From positions 1-23,275 of the forward strand of contig CAJKQX010000039.1 in assembly GCA_905202125.1 (NCBI GenBank): a stretch of 23,275 nt of DNA, given 5' to 3'. This DNA is from an uncultured Prevotella sp. GTDB taxonomy: Bacteria > Bacteroidota > Bacteroidia > Bacteroidales > Bacteroidaceae. The notes beneath the pieces were generated by a model that ran no database searches, was not told where the DNA came from, and saw only the letters and a program-made list of their open reading frames with translations. Shown piece by piece: positions 8,889 to 15,999 of this stretch. Positions within the stretch are counted from its first letter, which is position 1. Every line of letters begins with the position of its first letter. The position numbers and the translations under genes were made by a program.

Positions 8889-8919
8889 CAAAGTTAATGC
8901 TTTTATTCCATTTAACAAC
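8889..8919 (-). promoter_or_regulatory. Predicted glnA promoter
   Basis: Read on the minus strand: GTTG (8919-8916), a 19-bp spacer, then TAACTTTG (8896-8889). This agrees with the Bacteroidetes TTTG-N19-TAnnTTTG form except for one base in the -33 box. It would let glnA be expressed independently of the dap genes upstream. Confidence 0.7.
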
Positions 8920-8935
8920 CAGTCAAGTGCGTATA

Positions 8936-9652
8936 TTACGGCTGAAGGGTAAATCCTACAAGGAAATAAGCCTTCTCCGTACTTGGATTAGCTGTTATGC
9001 CCGCAAATACAGGAACACTGAAGCTGTCGGTGACCTTAATATTCTTTGTGGCTTTCAGCGAGAGGTTTGTCACAGCGAAACCGTCAGCGTCGGCATAGAA
9101 AGTGGTTCTGTAAGGCACAGCCCCTACAGAGGCTGTCCAGTCGCATCCTGCAAGTTTAAACGGTGCAGCTATCTCAACATATGAAGAGTATGCCCTGTCA
9201 CCATCCCTATTTACACCATCCGCACCTGCAAAGTTAGTATACCACTGTATGGAAGCCACTCCGAAATCATAGCCGATATTAGCCTCAAGCACATGGTTTG
9301 TCTTGTGGGCGGAATAGCAGAAATAACGGTCTCCGCCATCGCTGTAGTCAAACCAATAATCAGTCACACCTACATTGAATCCTCCAACTGAATATGAGAG
9401 TGTCAGATCGAACTCTTTTGTGTCCTTAGATTCTGTTAGCCCTAAGCTTCCCCAACCTGTCAGCGACAAGCCTTTGTACGACAAACCGAGTGTTGGCTGA
9501 AGACTTACATGCCCCAAGTCCTGTCCACGCCAGATGTACTGGTTTACAATATCGGCAGAGATAGTAGCCTCCAAACCATCCTGAGCATTAACACCTGGGC
9601 TGAAGGTAACCAGTCCGATTGCCAAAAGTACTGTTTTCTTCAATGTTACCAT
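8936..9652 (-). CDS. Secreted outer-membrane beta-barrel protein, TorF-like putative porin
   Basis: This 238-residue protein has a clear signal peptide (MVTLKKTVLLAIGLVTFSPGVNA) and likely cleavage before QDGLEA. The mature part consists of alternating amphipathic strands rich in Gly, Tyr, Trp and Phe, and ends in a hydrophobic strand (AYFLVGFTLQP), as outer-membrane barrels do. ISADIVNQYIWRGQDL near the mature start, then LQPTLGLSYKG, resembles the opening of the TorF/Gcw_chp putative porin family; that link is from memory. It starts 44 bases after dapL with no promoter in the gap, so it is probably cotranscribed, and it precedes glnA. A role in nitrogen compound uptake is an inference from position only. 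Confidence 0.7.
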   Translation of the reverse strand: MVTLKKTVLLAIGLVTFSPGVNAQDGLEATISADIVNQYIWRGQDLGHVSLQPTLGLSYKGLSLTGWGSLGLTESKDTKEFDLTLSYSVGGFNVGVTDYWFDYSDGGDRYFCYSAHKTNHVLEANIGYDFGVASIQWYTNFAGADGVNRDGDRAYSSYVEIAAPFKLAGCDWTASVGAVPYRTTFYADADGFAVTNLSLKATKNIKVTDSFSVPVFAGITANPSTEKAYFLVGFTLQP

Positions 9653-9696
9653 AATCTTTTTACTTTAAAAATGTGTTTGTATTGTTATGTGTCACT

Positions 9697-10938
9697 CTAC
9701 TCTTTCACATTCAGAAGCCAATTGCCTATCCGACGCATCGCTTCCTTACAATCGTCACGGTCACCAAAAGCGGTAAGACGTATATAACCCTCTCCCGAAG
9801 GACCGAAGCCTACACCTGGTGTGCATACCACATTAGCTCCATAAAGCATCTGTTCGAAGAACCTCCAGCTGTCTGTTCCGTCTGGTGTCTTCACCCACAG
9901 ATAAGGAGCATTCTCACCTCCATACACCTCCAAGCCAAGCTTCATCAAAGTCTCACGCATCAGACGGGCATTCTCCATATAATAGGCTATGGTTTCTTTA
10001 ACTTGCCTTTTTCCTTCCGGAGTATATATCGCCTCTGCAGCACGCTGGCTGATATAGCTTGTACCATTGAACTTGGTACATTGTCTGCGATCCCAATAAG
10101 GGTTAAGAGGCAGGCGCTCGCCTTGCATTGTCTCGGCTGTAAGTTCCTTAGGAATAACCGTATATCCGCAGCGGATACCAGTGAAGCCAGCAGTCTTGGA
10201 ATAGCTGCGGAACTCTATAGCAACCTTTCTCGCTCCACGAATCTCATAGATGGAATGTGGAATTGCAGGATCTTGGATGTAAGCCTCGTATGCCGCATCA
10301 TAAAAGATGATGGAGTCGTTTTTCAAAGCGTAGTTCACCCATTTGCGTAGTTCTTCCTTTGATATGACCATTCCCGTTGGGTTGTTTGGGTAGCAAAGAT
10401 ATATCATGTCCACTCTGTGGTCGGGTATCTGCGGCATGAAACCGTTTTTATCGTCACATGGCATGTATGTCACGTTGCTCCACTTGCCGTTCTCAAATAC
10501 TCCGGCCCGTCCGTTCATCACATTGGAGTCAATATACACTGGATAGATTGGGTCGGTGACGGCCATGCTGTTGTCCCAGCGTATCAGTTCGCCGATGTTT
10601 CCCGTATCACTCTTGGCGCCATCGTTAACGAAGATCTCACTTGGGTCAAGATGCACACCTCTCGGAAGGAAATCGTTCTTTACGATAGCATCTCTCAGCC
10701 AAAGATATCCCTGCTCAGGACCATAACCGTGGAAGTTCTCCTTGGTTGCCATGTCATCAACAGCCTTATGCATCGCCTTAATCACAGCCGGGCATAAAGG
10801 CTGGGTCACATCACCAATACCGAGACTTATAAGTTTGGCTTTCGGATGTGACACTTTGAAAGCGTTCACTTTCTTGCCTATGTCTGCAAAAAGATAGTTC
10901 TTTTGCAGTTTCTGAAAATGTTCGTTTACTAATGCCAT
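9697..10938 (-). CDS. dapL: LL-diaminopimelate aminotransferase (DapL)
   Basis: This is a fold-type I PLP aminotransferase of 413 residues. It converts tetrahydrodipicolinate directly to LL-2,6-diaminopimelate using glutamate as amino donor, bypassing the succinyl or acetyl branch of the pathway. Family features are LGIGDVTQPLCPAV near 39-52, GYGPEQG at 71-77, YPNNPTG at 183-189 and the PLP lysine K248 in SYSKTAGFTG. Length matches DapL. It starts 32 bases after the end of dapF, which acts on its product, so the two are almost certainly one operon. Its use of glutamate gives a metabolic reason to lie beside gltBD and glnA. A near-match to the leader word (GCAAACTTTA at 10964-10955) precedes its start. 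Confidence 0.97.
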   Translation of the reverse strand: MALVNEHFQKLQKNYLFADIGKKVNAFKVSHPKAKLISLGIGDVTQPLCPAVIKAMHKAVDDMATKENFHGYGPEQGYLWLRDAIVKNDFLPRGVHLDPSEIFVNDGAKSDTGNIGELIRWDNSMAVTDPIYPVYIDSNVMNGRAGVFENGKWSNVTYMPCDDKNGFMPQIPDHRVDMIYLCYPNNPTGMVISKEELRKWVNYALKNDSIIFYDAAYEAYIQDPAIPHSIYEIRGARKVAIEFRSYSKTAGFTGIRCGYTVIPKELTAETMQGERLPLNPYWDRRQCTKFNGTSYISQRAAEAIYTPEGKRQVKETIAYYMENARLMRETLMKLGLEVYGGENAPYLWVKTPDGTDSWRFFEQMLYGANVVCTPGVGFGPSGEGYIRLTAFGDRDDCKEAMRRIGNWLLNVKE

Positions 10939-10970
10939 ATTCTTCTATTTTGTCTAAAGTTTGCTTCTTG

Positions 10971-11816
10971 TTATCTTAGTTCCACCTCTCCCTCGAACGC
11001 ATAAGCCGCAGGACCAGTCATATAGACATGACCGTCAGCTTCGTTCCATTCTATTTTAAGAGTCCCACCATCCATCAGTATATCAGCTTTTCTCTCTATA
11101 CGCCCTGTCATACTTGCAGCAACTGCTGTAGCACAAGCTCCTGTCCCGCACGCCATCGTTATTCCGCTGCCACGTTCCCATACCCTTGTGCGTATTTTCC
11201 CAGGTGCGACGACATGTGCGAACTCAATATTACAACGCTGGGGGAAAGCCTCGTCATGTTCAAGTATGCTGCCAAAGCGTACTATGTCGATATCTTTAAT
11301 ATCATCCACAAACACCACATAATGCGGATTGCCCATTGATACAAATGTTCCCTTAAATGACCGGAAAGCAGCCTTCAACGGCTCTTCTGATACTGGAGCA
11401 TACTGTTCTGGCACTTCGAAGTGCGGCTCAAGCATATCAACGGTGACAGTCTCCACCGTCGTGCCATCCTCTGAGAGATGCAGTTCCAACATCTTAATGC
11501 CTGACAGTGTCTGCAATTTTATTGTTGTCTTGTCGGTCATACCCTTATCATAAAGATATTTCCCTATGCACCTTGAAGCGTTTCCGCACATCATAGCCTC
11601 GCTGCCGTCGGCATTGAATATCCTCATTCGAAAGTCGGCATCCTTCACTGTTGGCTCACAGATAAGCACAAGTCCGTCGCTGCCTATTCCAGTGTGATAC
11701 TTGCTCCATGCTATAGAAATTGCCTCCGGATCGGGTATATTATATAATAAGGCATTGACATATATATAGTCATTACCTGCGCCGTGCATCTTTGTGAACC
11801 TTATCCTATTTGTCAT
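10971..11816 (-). CDS. dapF: Diaminopimelate epimerase (DapF)
   Basis: This enzyme interconverts LL- and meso-diaminopimelate, supplying peptidoglycan and lysine synthesis. With the start at 11816 (MTNRIRFTKMHGAGNDYIYVN) it has 281 residues, normal for the family. The catalytic pair is C77 in MMCGNASRC and C223 in MACGTGACATA. The frame stays open upstream to an ATG at 11933, but the extra 39 residues are an unrelated AT-rich hydrophobic stretch. The predicted promoter (11866-11895) would lie inside that extension, so the shorter start is preferred. It is the first gene of the leftward run and diverges from glnK. Confidence 0.96.
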   Translation of the reverse strand: MTNRIRFTKMHGAGNDYIYVNALLYNIPDPEAISIAWSKYHTGIGSDGLVLICEPTVKDADFRMRIFNADGSEAMMCGNASRCIGKYLYDKGMTDKTTIKLQTLSGIKMLELHLSEDGTTVETVTVDMLEPHFEVPEQYAPVSEEPLKAAFRSFKGTFVSMGNPHYVVFVDDIKDIDIVRFGSILEHDEAFPQRCNIEFAHVVAPGKIRTRVWERGSGITMACGTGACATAVAASMTGRIERKADILMDGGTLKIEWNEADGHVYMTGPAAYAFEGEVELR

Positions 11817-11865
11817 TTTGTATAATATTTTGTTTGTATAGTTTCTTTTTGTGCTATTTCCGATG

Positions 11866-11895
11866 CAAAAGTACAACAAAATGATTAAATACAAC
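11866..11895 (-). promoter_or_regulatory. Predicted dapF-dapL operon promoter
   Basis: On the minus strand GTTG (11895-11892), an 18-bp spacer and TACTTTTG (11873-11866) match the Bacteroidetes promoter form. The start would be near 11859, giving a leader of about 43 nt to the ATG at 11816. Confidence 0.65.
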
Positions 11896-12073
11896 ATATT
11901 TGGGTATTGTAAAAATATACTTTTTACATTCAAGTTTCAATCTATTAATCTTTTCTGCCATATAAGTTACGATTTGAAAATATTTTCCGTTCGAAATACA
12001 GCAAAATGTAACAAAAATTAAAAAGTTATAAACATAACGATTATTTTAAAGCATTTATTCTTTCAGAATATCG

Positions 12074-12081
12074 TAATTTTG
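12074..12081 (+). promoter_or_regulatory. Predicted -7 box for glnK-amtB
   Basis: TAATTTTG matches TAnnTTTG exactly. The -33 region (near 12051-12056) is poor, with no TTTG at 19 bp, which may mean activator dependence. The bases after the box read CAACCGAAAGCTTA, similar in layout to CACTCGCAAACTTA at glnA. The leader would be about 53 nt. Confidence 0.5.
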
Positions 12082-12140
12082 CAACCGAAAGCTTACAAAG
12101 TGTAATGCGAAGAGAGTATTAATAAAAACAAAGGTAAAAG

Positions 12141-12497
12141 ATGAAGAAGATTGAAGCTATCATCCGGAAGACAAAGTTTGATGATGTGAAAGAAGCATTA
12201 CTTGCCGCTGACATCGAGTGGTTCTCATACTACGATGTTCGCGGTGAAGGCAAGATGCGACAAGCCAGGATTTACCGTGGAGTTATGTACGACACAAGCT
12301 CCATAGAGCGTGTACTACTAAATATTGTAGTACGCAACAAGAATGTAGAAAAGACCATCATGGCAGTGCAAAAGGCTGCACAGACAGGTGAGATTGGTGA
12401 CGGACGCATCTTCGTGATACCTGTCGAGGACACTGTTAGAATAAGGACTGGCGAACGCGGAGATGTAGCTCTGTACAACGCAGAACAAGAGAAGTAG
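12141..12497 (+). CDS. glnK: P-II family nitrogen regulator (GlnK-type)
   Basis: A 118-residue P-II signalling protein, a trimeric sensor of 2-oxoglutarate and ATP/ADP that normally docks on AmtB. It opens with MKKIEAIIRK. The T-loop holds YRGVMY, with Y50 matching E. coli Tyr51. The B-loop/signature is AAQTGEIGDGRIFV and the C-terminal motif RIRTGERGD. The T-loop is one residue shorter than in E. coli GlnB between G37 and the YRG. The usual Gln39, which coordinates Mg with 2-oxoglutarate, is not in register (GEGKMRQARIYRG). The conserved LP after Tyr51 is replaced. This looks like the divergent Bacteroidetes/NifI-like branch. It sits 40 bases before amtB, the classic pairing. Confidence 0.93.
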   Translation: MKKIEAIIRKTKFDDVKEALLAADIEWFSYYDVRGEGKMRQARIYRGVMYDTSSIERVLLNIVVRNKNVEKTIMAVQKAAQTGEIGDGRIFVIPVEDTVRIRTGERGDVALYNAEQEK

Positions 12498-12537
12498 TTT
12501 CTAGCATAATGGGTAACAACAAAACAAGCACAAGATT

Positions 12538-13797
12538 ATGACAGTACAAGATTTAGGTTTTTCGTTAGATACAGTATGGATGTTGCTCGCCGCAATGCTC
12601 GTATTCTTCATGCAGCCGGGCTTTGCCCTTTGTGAGGCGGGATTTACACGTAGTAAGAACACTGCAAACATCCTTTTCAAGAACTTCGTCGACTTCATGC
12701 TCGGCTCGTTACTGTTCTGGTTTATCGGTTTCGGATTCATGTTTGGAAGCGGTGGCGAGGGATTTGTAGGAATGCCAAACTTCGGTGATTTATCTTTCTA
12801 TAAAGGCGACCTGCCTGTAGAAGGTTTCCTGATTTTCGAGACTGTATTCTGCGCAACATCAGCAACGATAGTATCCGGTGCCATGGCAGAGCGTACAAAA
12901 TTCAACATGTACGTAATTTATTCTATCATGATTTCCCTCATCATCTACCCAATAGAAGGTCACTGGACATGGGGCGGCGGATGGCTCTGCAACGGTGAGG
13001 AAGGCAGTTTCATGATGAACACATTCGGAACGACATTCCACGATTTCGCAGGTTCTGCCATCGTACACTCTGTAGGTGGTGTACTCGCATTCATAGGTGC
13101 CATAGTCCTCGGTCCGCGTATCGGGAAATATGCCAAAGACGGTAAAAGTCGTGCTATTCCAGGACACAACCTTATGGCAGCGGCACTCGGAGTGTTCATT
13201 CTCTGGTTCGGATGGTTCGGCTTCAACCCTGGCTCACAGCTTGCAGCATCTGGCGAGGTAAACCGCATGGCAATCTCTCATGTGTTCCTGACAACGAACC
13301 TCGCAGCGGTAGCTGGTGGTACAGCTACAATGTTCGTGACATGGATGAAATATGGCAAACCATCATTCTCACTCACACTGAACGGTATCCTTGCCGGACT
13401 GGTTGGTATCACAGCAGGCTGCGACCTTGTGTCACCTACTGGGGCTGTAATCATAGGATTGGTATGCGGTGTGGTTCTGGTTTACGCTATTGAGTTCATC
13501 GACTCCAAGCTGCACATTGACGACCCTGTAGGCGCAAGCTCTGTACACGGTGTGTGTGGTATACTTGGAACACTTATGACCGGCATGTTCGCTGTTGACT
13601 CCGGCTTGTTCTACGGTCACGGCTGGAATTTCCTCGGAGCTCAGACACTTGGTATCGTCTGCATCGACACATGGTCAGCGGTGATGGGATGTATTCTGTT
13701 CTTCGGGTTAAAGAAACTTGCCGGCATACGTGTAGACAAACGCATTGAGGAAGAGGGGCTCGACATCTACGAGCACGGAGAGTCTTGTTTCAACTGA
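12538..13797 (+). CDS. amtB: Ammonium transporter (AmtB)
   Basis: An Amt/Mep/Rh family inner-membrane ammonium channel of 419 residues with about 11 hydrophobic helices and no cleavable signal peptide. The family twin pore histidines are H177 in AGSAIVHSVGG and H337 in GASSVHGVCG. AMAERTKFNMY and GFNPGSQLAASG are also typical. The cytoplasmic tail ends EEEGLDIYEHGESCFN, close to the usual GLD...HGE pattern that contacts P-II. It lies 40 bases downstream of glnK and is surely cotranscribed with it. Pore gating by the neighbouring P-II protein is expected from the family. Confidence 0.97.
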   Translation: MTVQDLGFSLDTVWMLLAAMLVFFMQPGFALCEAGFTRSKNTANILFKNFVDFMLGSLLFWFIGFGFMFGSGGEGFVGMPNFGDLSFYKGDLPVEGFLIFETVFCATSATIVSGAMAERTKFNMYVIYSIMISLIIYPIEGHWTWGGGWLCNGEEGSFMMNTFGTTFHDFAGSAIVHSVGGVLAFIGAIVLGPRIGKYAKDGKSRAIPGHNLMAAALGVFILWFGWFGFNPGSQLAASGEVNRMAISHVFLTTNLAAVAGGTATMFVTWMKYGKPSFSLTLNGILAGLVGITAGCDLVSPTGAVIIGLVCGVVLVYAIEFIDSKLHIDDPVGASSVHGVCGILGTLMTGMFAVDSGLFYGHGWNFLGAQTLGIVCIDTWSAVMGCILFFGLKKLAGIRVDKRIEEEGLDIYEHGESCFN

Positions 13798-13832
13798 CAA
13801 TCTCAATAGTTAATTATAATCGAAAGAAGTCT

Positions 13833-13881
13833 GTGACGGAATGGATGGCGTATACGGAAACATATCCCTCCATTCCGCCAC
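13833..13881 (+). terminator. Hairpin after amtB, possible terminator or attenuator
   Basis: CGGAATGGA (13837-13845) pairs perfectly with TCCATTCCG (13869-13877). GTG/CAC extends it outward across one mismatch, and GG/CC extends it inward. No T-run follows on either strand, so it is not a standard intrinsic terminator. It lies between amtB and asnB, where no promoter could be recognised. Confidence 0.45.
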
Positions 13882-13904
13882 TCACTACTCTAAGAAAAAG
13901 AGCA

Positions 13905-13954
13905 TCGCAAACTTAAGACACACCCAAATAGAGAAATAAATATTCGCAAACTTA
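13905..13954 (+). repeat. Duplicated TCGCAAACTTA motif before asnB
   Basis: TCGCAAACTTA occurs at 13905-13915 and again at 13944-13954, with starts 39 bases apart. The second copy ends 23 bases before the asnB ATG. The same 11 bases lie at the glnA start and 10 of them in the gltB leader. On the opposite strand each reads TAAGTTTG, which formally fits a -7 box, so a leftward antisense promoter is an alternative reading. Confidence 0.45.
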
Positions 13955-13977
13955 TAAACAACTAAATAAAAGAGTTT

Positions 13978-15690
13978 ATGTGTGGAATAGTATCTATCCT
14001 TAACATCCAGAAACAAACAGCGGAGCTTAGAGACAAAGCTCTGCGTATGAGTCAGAAAATACGTCATCGCGGACCCGACTGGAGTGGCATTTACTGTGGT
14101 GGCTCAGCCATTCTTGCCCATGAGCGTCTATCTATCGTTGATCCGGAGTCGGGAAAACAGCCTCTGTTCTCTCCTGACAAAAAACAGGTGCTCGCTGTCA
14201 ATGGTGAGATATACAACCATCTTGACGTCCGCAGGCGCTTTGACGGCGCCTATCGATTCATGACCGGTAGCGACTGTGAGGTGATTCTCGCCCTCTATCG
14301 GGAGATGATAAAGGATGGCGGCGCAACTACCGCAAAGATATGCACCATGATAGAAAAACTTAGCGGCATCTTCGCATTTTGTCTCTACGATGTCGAGCGA
14401 GACGAATTTCTCATAGCGCGCGATCCGATAGGTGTCATTCCTCTTTACATCGGTTACGCCAATGACGGAAAGGTGTATGTGGCCAGCGAGCTTAAGGCTC
14501 TCGAGGGGCAGTGCGACAGATACGAACCATTTCTTCCCGGACATTTTTATTGGAGCGCAGACCCGGGGATGAAACGATATTACACTCGTGACTGGACGGA
14601 ATATGAGAATGTGAGGGACAACAAGGCGAGCATAAAGGATATTCACGACGCTTTGGAGGATGCTGTGAGACGCCAGCTTATGAGTGATGTGCCTTACGGT
14701 GTGCTGCTTAGTGGTGGTCTTGACTCAAGTGTGATAAGTGCCATAGCTCAGAAATTCTCACAGAGACGTATTGAAGACAATAGTCAGTCTCCTGCCTGGT
14801 GGCCGCGTCTACATTCCTTTGCCGTTGGCCTGAAGGGAGCGCCGGACCTTGCAAAGGCAAGACTTGTGGCCGAGCATATAGGAACTGTCCATCACGAAAT
14901 CAATTACACCATTCAAGAAGGTCTTGACGCCATACGTGATGTCATCTATTTCATCGAGACTTACGACGTGACCACGGTCCGCGCTTCCACTCCCATGTAT
15001 CTCTTGGCAAGGGTCATCAAGTCGATGGGTATCAAGATGGTGCTCAGCGGTGAGGGTGCCGACGAGATATTCGGCGGTTATCTTTATTTCCATAAGGCCC
15101 CTAATGCAAAAGCGTTTCATGAGGAGACAGTGCGCAAACTGTCCAAACTTTATCTGTATGACTGTCTACGTGCCAACAAAAGTCTTTCTGCATGGGGTGT
15201 TGAAGGACGTGTGCCGTTTCTCGACAAGGAATTTCTTGATGTCGCCATGCGCACCAATCCGGAGGCTAAGATGTGTCCCGGACAGACTATTGAGAAAAAG
15301 ATTGTGCGTGAGGCGTTCGCCGATATGCTCCCCACCGAGGTGGCATGGCGACAGAAAGAGCAGTTCAGCGACGGTGTGGGTTATTCGTGGATTGACACTC
15401 TGAAACAGATAACGGCGTCAGCCGTGAGCGATGAGCAGATGGCACATGCCTCCGACCGTTTCCCCATCAATCCTCCTCGCAACAAAGAGGAATATTACTA
15501 TCGTTCCATCTTTGCCGAACATTTTCCATCCGTTTCGGCTGCTCGCTCTGTGCCAAGTGTGCCAAGCGTGGCATGCAGCACAGCGGAGGCATTAGTATGG
15601 GATACGGCGTTCAAGAATATGAATGATCCAAGTGGACGAGCCGTTGCCGGTGTTCATGAGAAGGCTTATTCTCGCAATGGAATCCTATGA
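13978..15690 (+). CDS. asnB: Asparagine synthase B, glutamine-hydrolysing (AsnB)
   Basis: This enzyme makes asparagine from aspartate, ATP and glutamine-derived ammonia. Cys2 is the N-terminal nucleophile of the class II glutaminase domain (MCGIVSI; RHRGPDWSG at about 30-38; VNGEIYNH further on). The synthetase domain has the ATP pyrophosphatase loop SGGLDSS at 245-251 and the SGEGADEIFGGY motif. The 570 residues compare with about 554 in E. coli. The C-terminal SVPSVACSTAEALVWDTAFKNMNDPSGRAV matches the usual AsnB ending. It follows amtB by 180 bases with a hairpin and two copies of the leader word in the gap. It ends before a strong terminator. It adds a third glutamine-using enzyme to the cluster. 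Confidence 0.97.
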   Translation: MCGIVSILNIQKQTAELRDKALRMSQKIRHRGPDWSGIYCGGSAILAHERLSIVDPESGKQPLFSPDKKQVLAVNGEIYNHLDVRRRFDGAYRFMTGSDCEVILALYREMIKDGGATTAKICTMIEKLSGIFAFCLYDVERDEFLIARDPIGVIPLYIGYANDGKVYVASELKALEGQCDRYEPFLPGHFYWSADPGMKRYYTRDWTEYENVRDNKASIKDIHDALEDAVRRQLMSDVPYGVLLSGGLDSSVISAIAQKFSQRRIEDNSQSPAWWPRLHSFAVGLKGAPDLAKARLVAEHIGTVHHEINYTIQEGLDAIRDVIYFIETYDVTTVRASTPMYLLARVIKSMGIKMVLSGEGADEIFGGYLYFHKAPNAKAFHEETVRKLSKLYLYDCLRANKSLSAWGVEGRVPFLDKEFLDVAMRTNPEAKMCPGQTIEKKIVREAFADMLPTEVAWRQKEQFSDGVGYSWIDTLKQITASAVSDEQMAHASDRFPINPPRNKEEYYYRSIFAEHFPSVSAARSVPSVPSVACSTAEALVWDTAFKNMNDPSGRAVAGVHEKAYSRNGIL

Positions 15691-15702
15691 AATATGCAGG
15701 TT

Positions 15703-15742
15703 AAAAACAAGAAAAGTTCGGCGAGATACCGAACTTTTCTTG
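15703..15742. terminator. Bidirectional terminator between asnB and tRNA-Ser
   Basis: CAAGAAAAGTTCGG (15708-15721) and CCGAACTTTTCTTG (15729-15742) form a perfect 14-bp stem with a 7-base loop. On the minus strand it is followed by TTTTT (15707-15703), so it should terminate the tRNA transcript. On the plus strand the U-rich 3' arm may serve the same role for asnB. Confidence 0.85.
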
Positions 15743-15802
15743 AGAAACAAATATTTTCTTTATTCCTTTGCAGACAGCGTTTGTTATTGTATCATGTCTG
15801 CC

Positions 15803-15894
15803 TGGCGGAAGATGAGGGATTCAAACCCCCGATACCCGGAAAAGGGTATACCGGATTTCGAGTCCAGCGCATTCGGTCACTCTGCCAATCTTCC
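15803..15894 (-). tRNA. tRNA-Ser (anticodon CGA), CCA encoded
   Basis: The minus strand gives a 92-base class II tRNA. The acceptor stem is GGAAGAT paired with ATCTTCC, then discriminator G and encoded CCA. The anticodon stem CTGGA/TCCGG encloses the loop CTCGAAA, giving anticodon CGA for UCG serine codons. A long variable arm (TATACCC...GGGTAT) is typical of tRNA-Ser. The T-arm is GGGGG-TTTGAAT-CCCTC. It has its own promoter and terminator and is unrelated to the flanking operons. Confidence 0.96.
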
Positions 15895-15911
15895 TTTGTT
15901 ATTACTGTGTG

Positions 15912-15942
15912 CAAAAGTAATAATAATTTTCATATTGGCAAA
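15912..15942 (-). promoter_or_regulatory. Promoter of tRNA-Ser
   Basis: On the minus strand TTTG (15942-15939), exactly 19 bp, and TACTTTTG (15919-15912) give a perfect match to the Bacteroidetes consensus. The start would fall near 15905, about 11 bases before the mature tRNA 5' end. It is the best promoter in the window. Confidence 0.8.
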
Positions 15943-15999
15943 GAAATATTGTGATTTTTGTTTTCGTATGTTTTTTTAATATTCCTATTTCTGCTGGTT

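Larger units (their letters stand above)
11817..12140. other. AT-rich divergent promoter region between dapF and glnK
   Basis: No gene is seen in these 324 bases, which are markedly AT-rich. They hold a leftward promoter near the dapF end and a rightward -7 box near the glnK end, with about 180 bases between. TTACAT (11924-11929) and ATGTAA (12006-12011) are present as single half-sites like those in the gltB leader, but 6-mers of this kind are expected by chance here. Confidence 0.6.

Noticed and set aside
11817..11933. 39-residue N-terminal extension of DapF
   Set aside because: It would encode the predicted promoter and leader. The residues do not resemble DapF, which begins directly at the conserved MHGAGNDY segment.
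11924..12011. TTACAT and ATGTAA half-sites in the dapF-glnK gap as an operator pair
   Set aside because: They are 76 bases apart in a very AT-rich region, where such 6-mers are expected by chance.
12051..12081. Sigma-54 promoter before glnK
   Set aside because: No GG-N10-GC arrangement of the -24/-12 type is present. The Bacteroidetes -7 box explains the site better.
15694..15979. Plus-strand frames across the asnB terminator and tRNA-Ser
   Set aside because: They run through a 14-bp terminator stem and antisense to a tRNA. No protein is expected.
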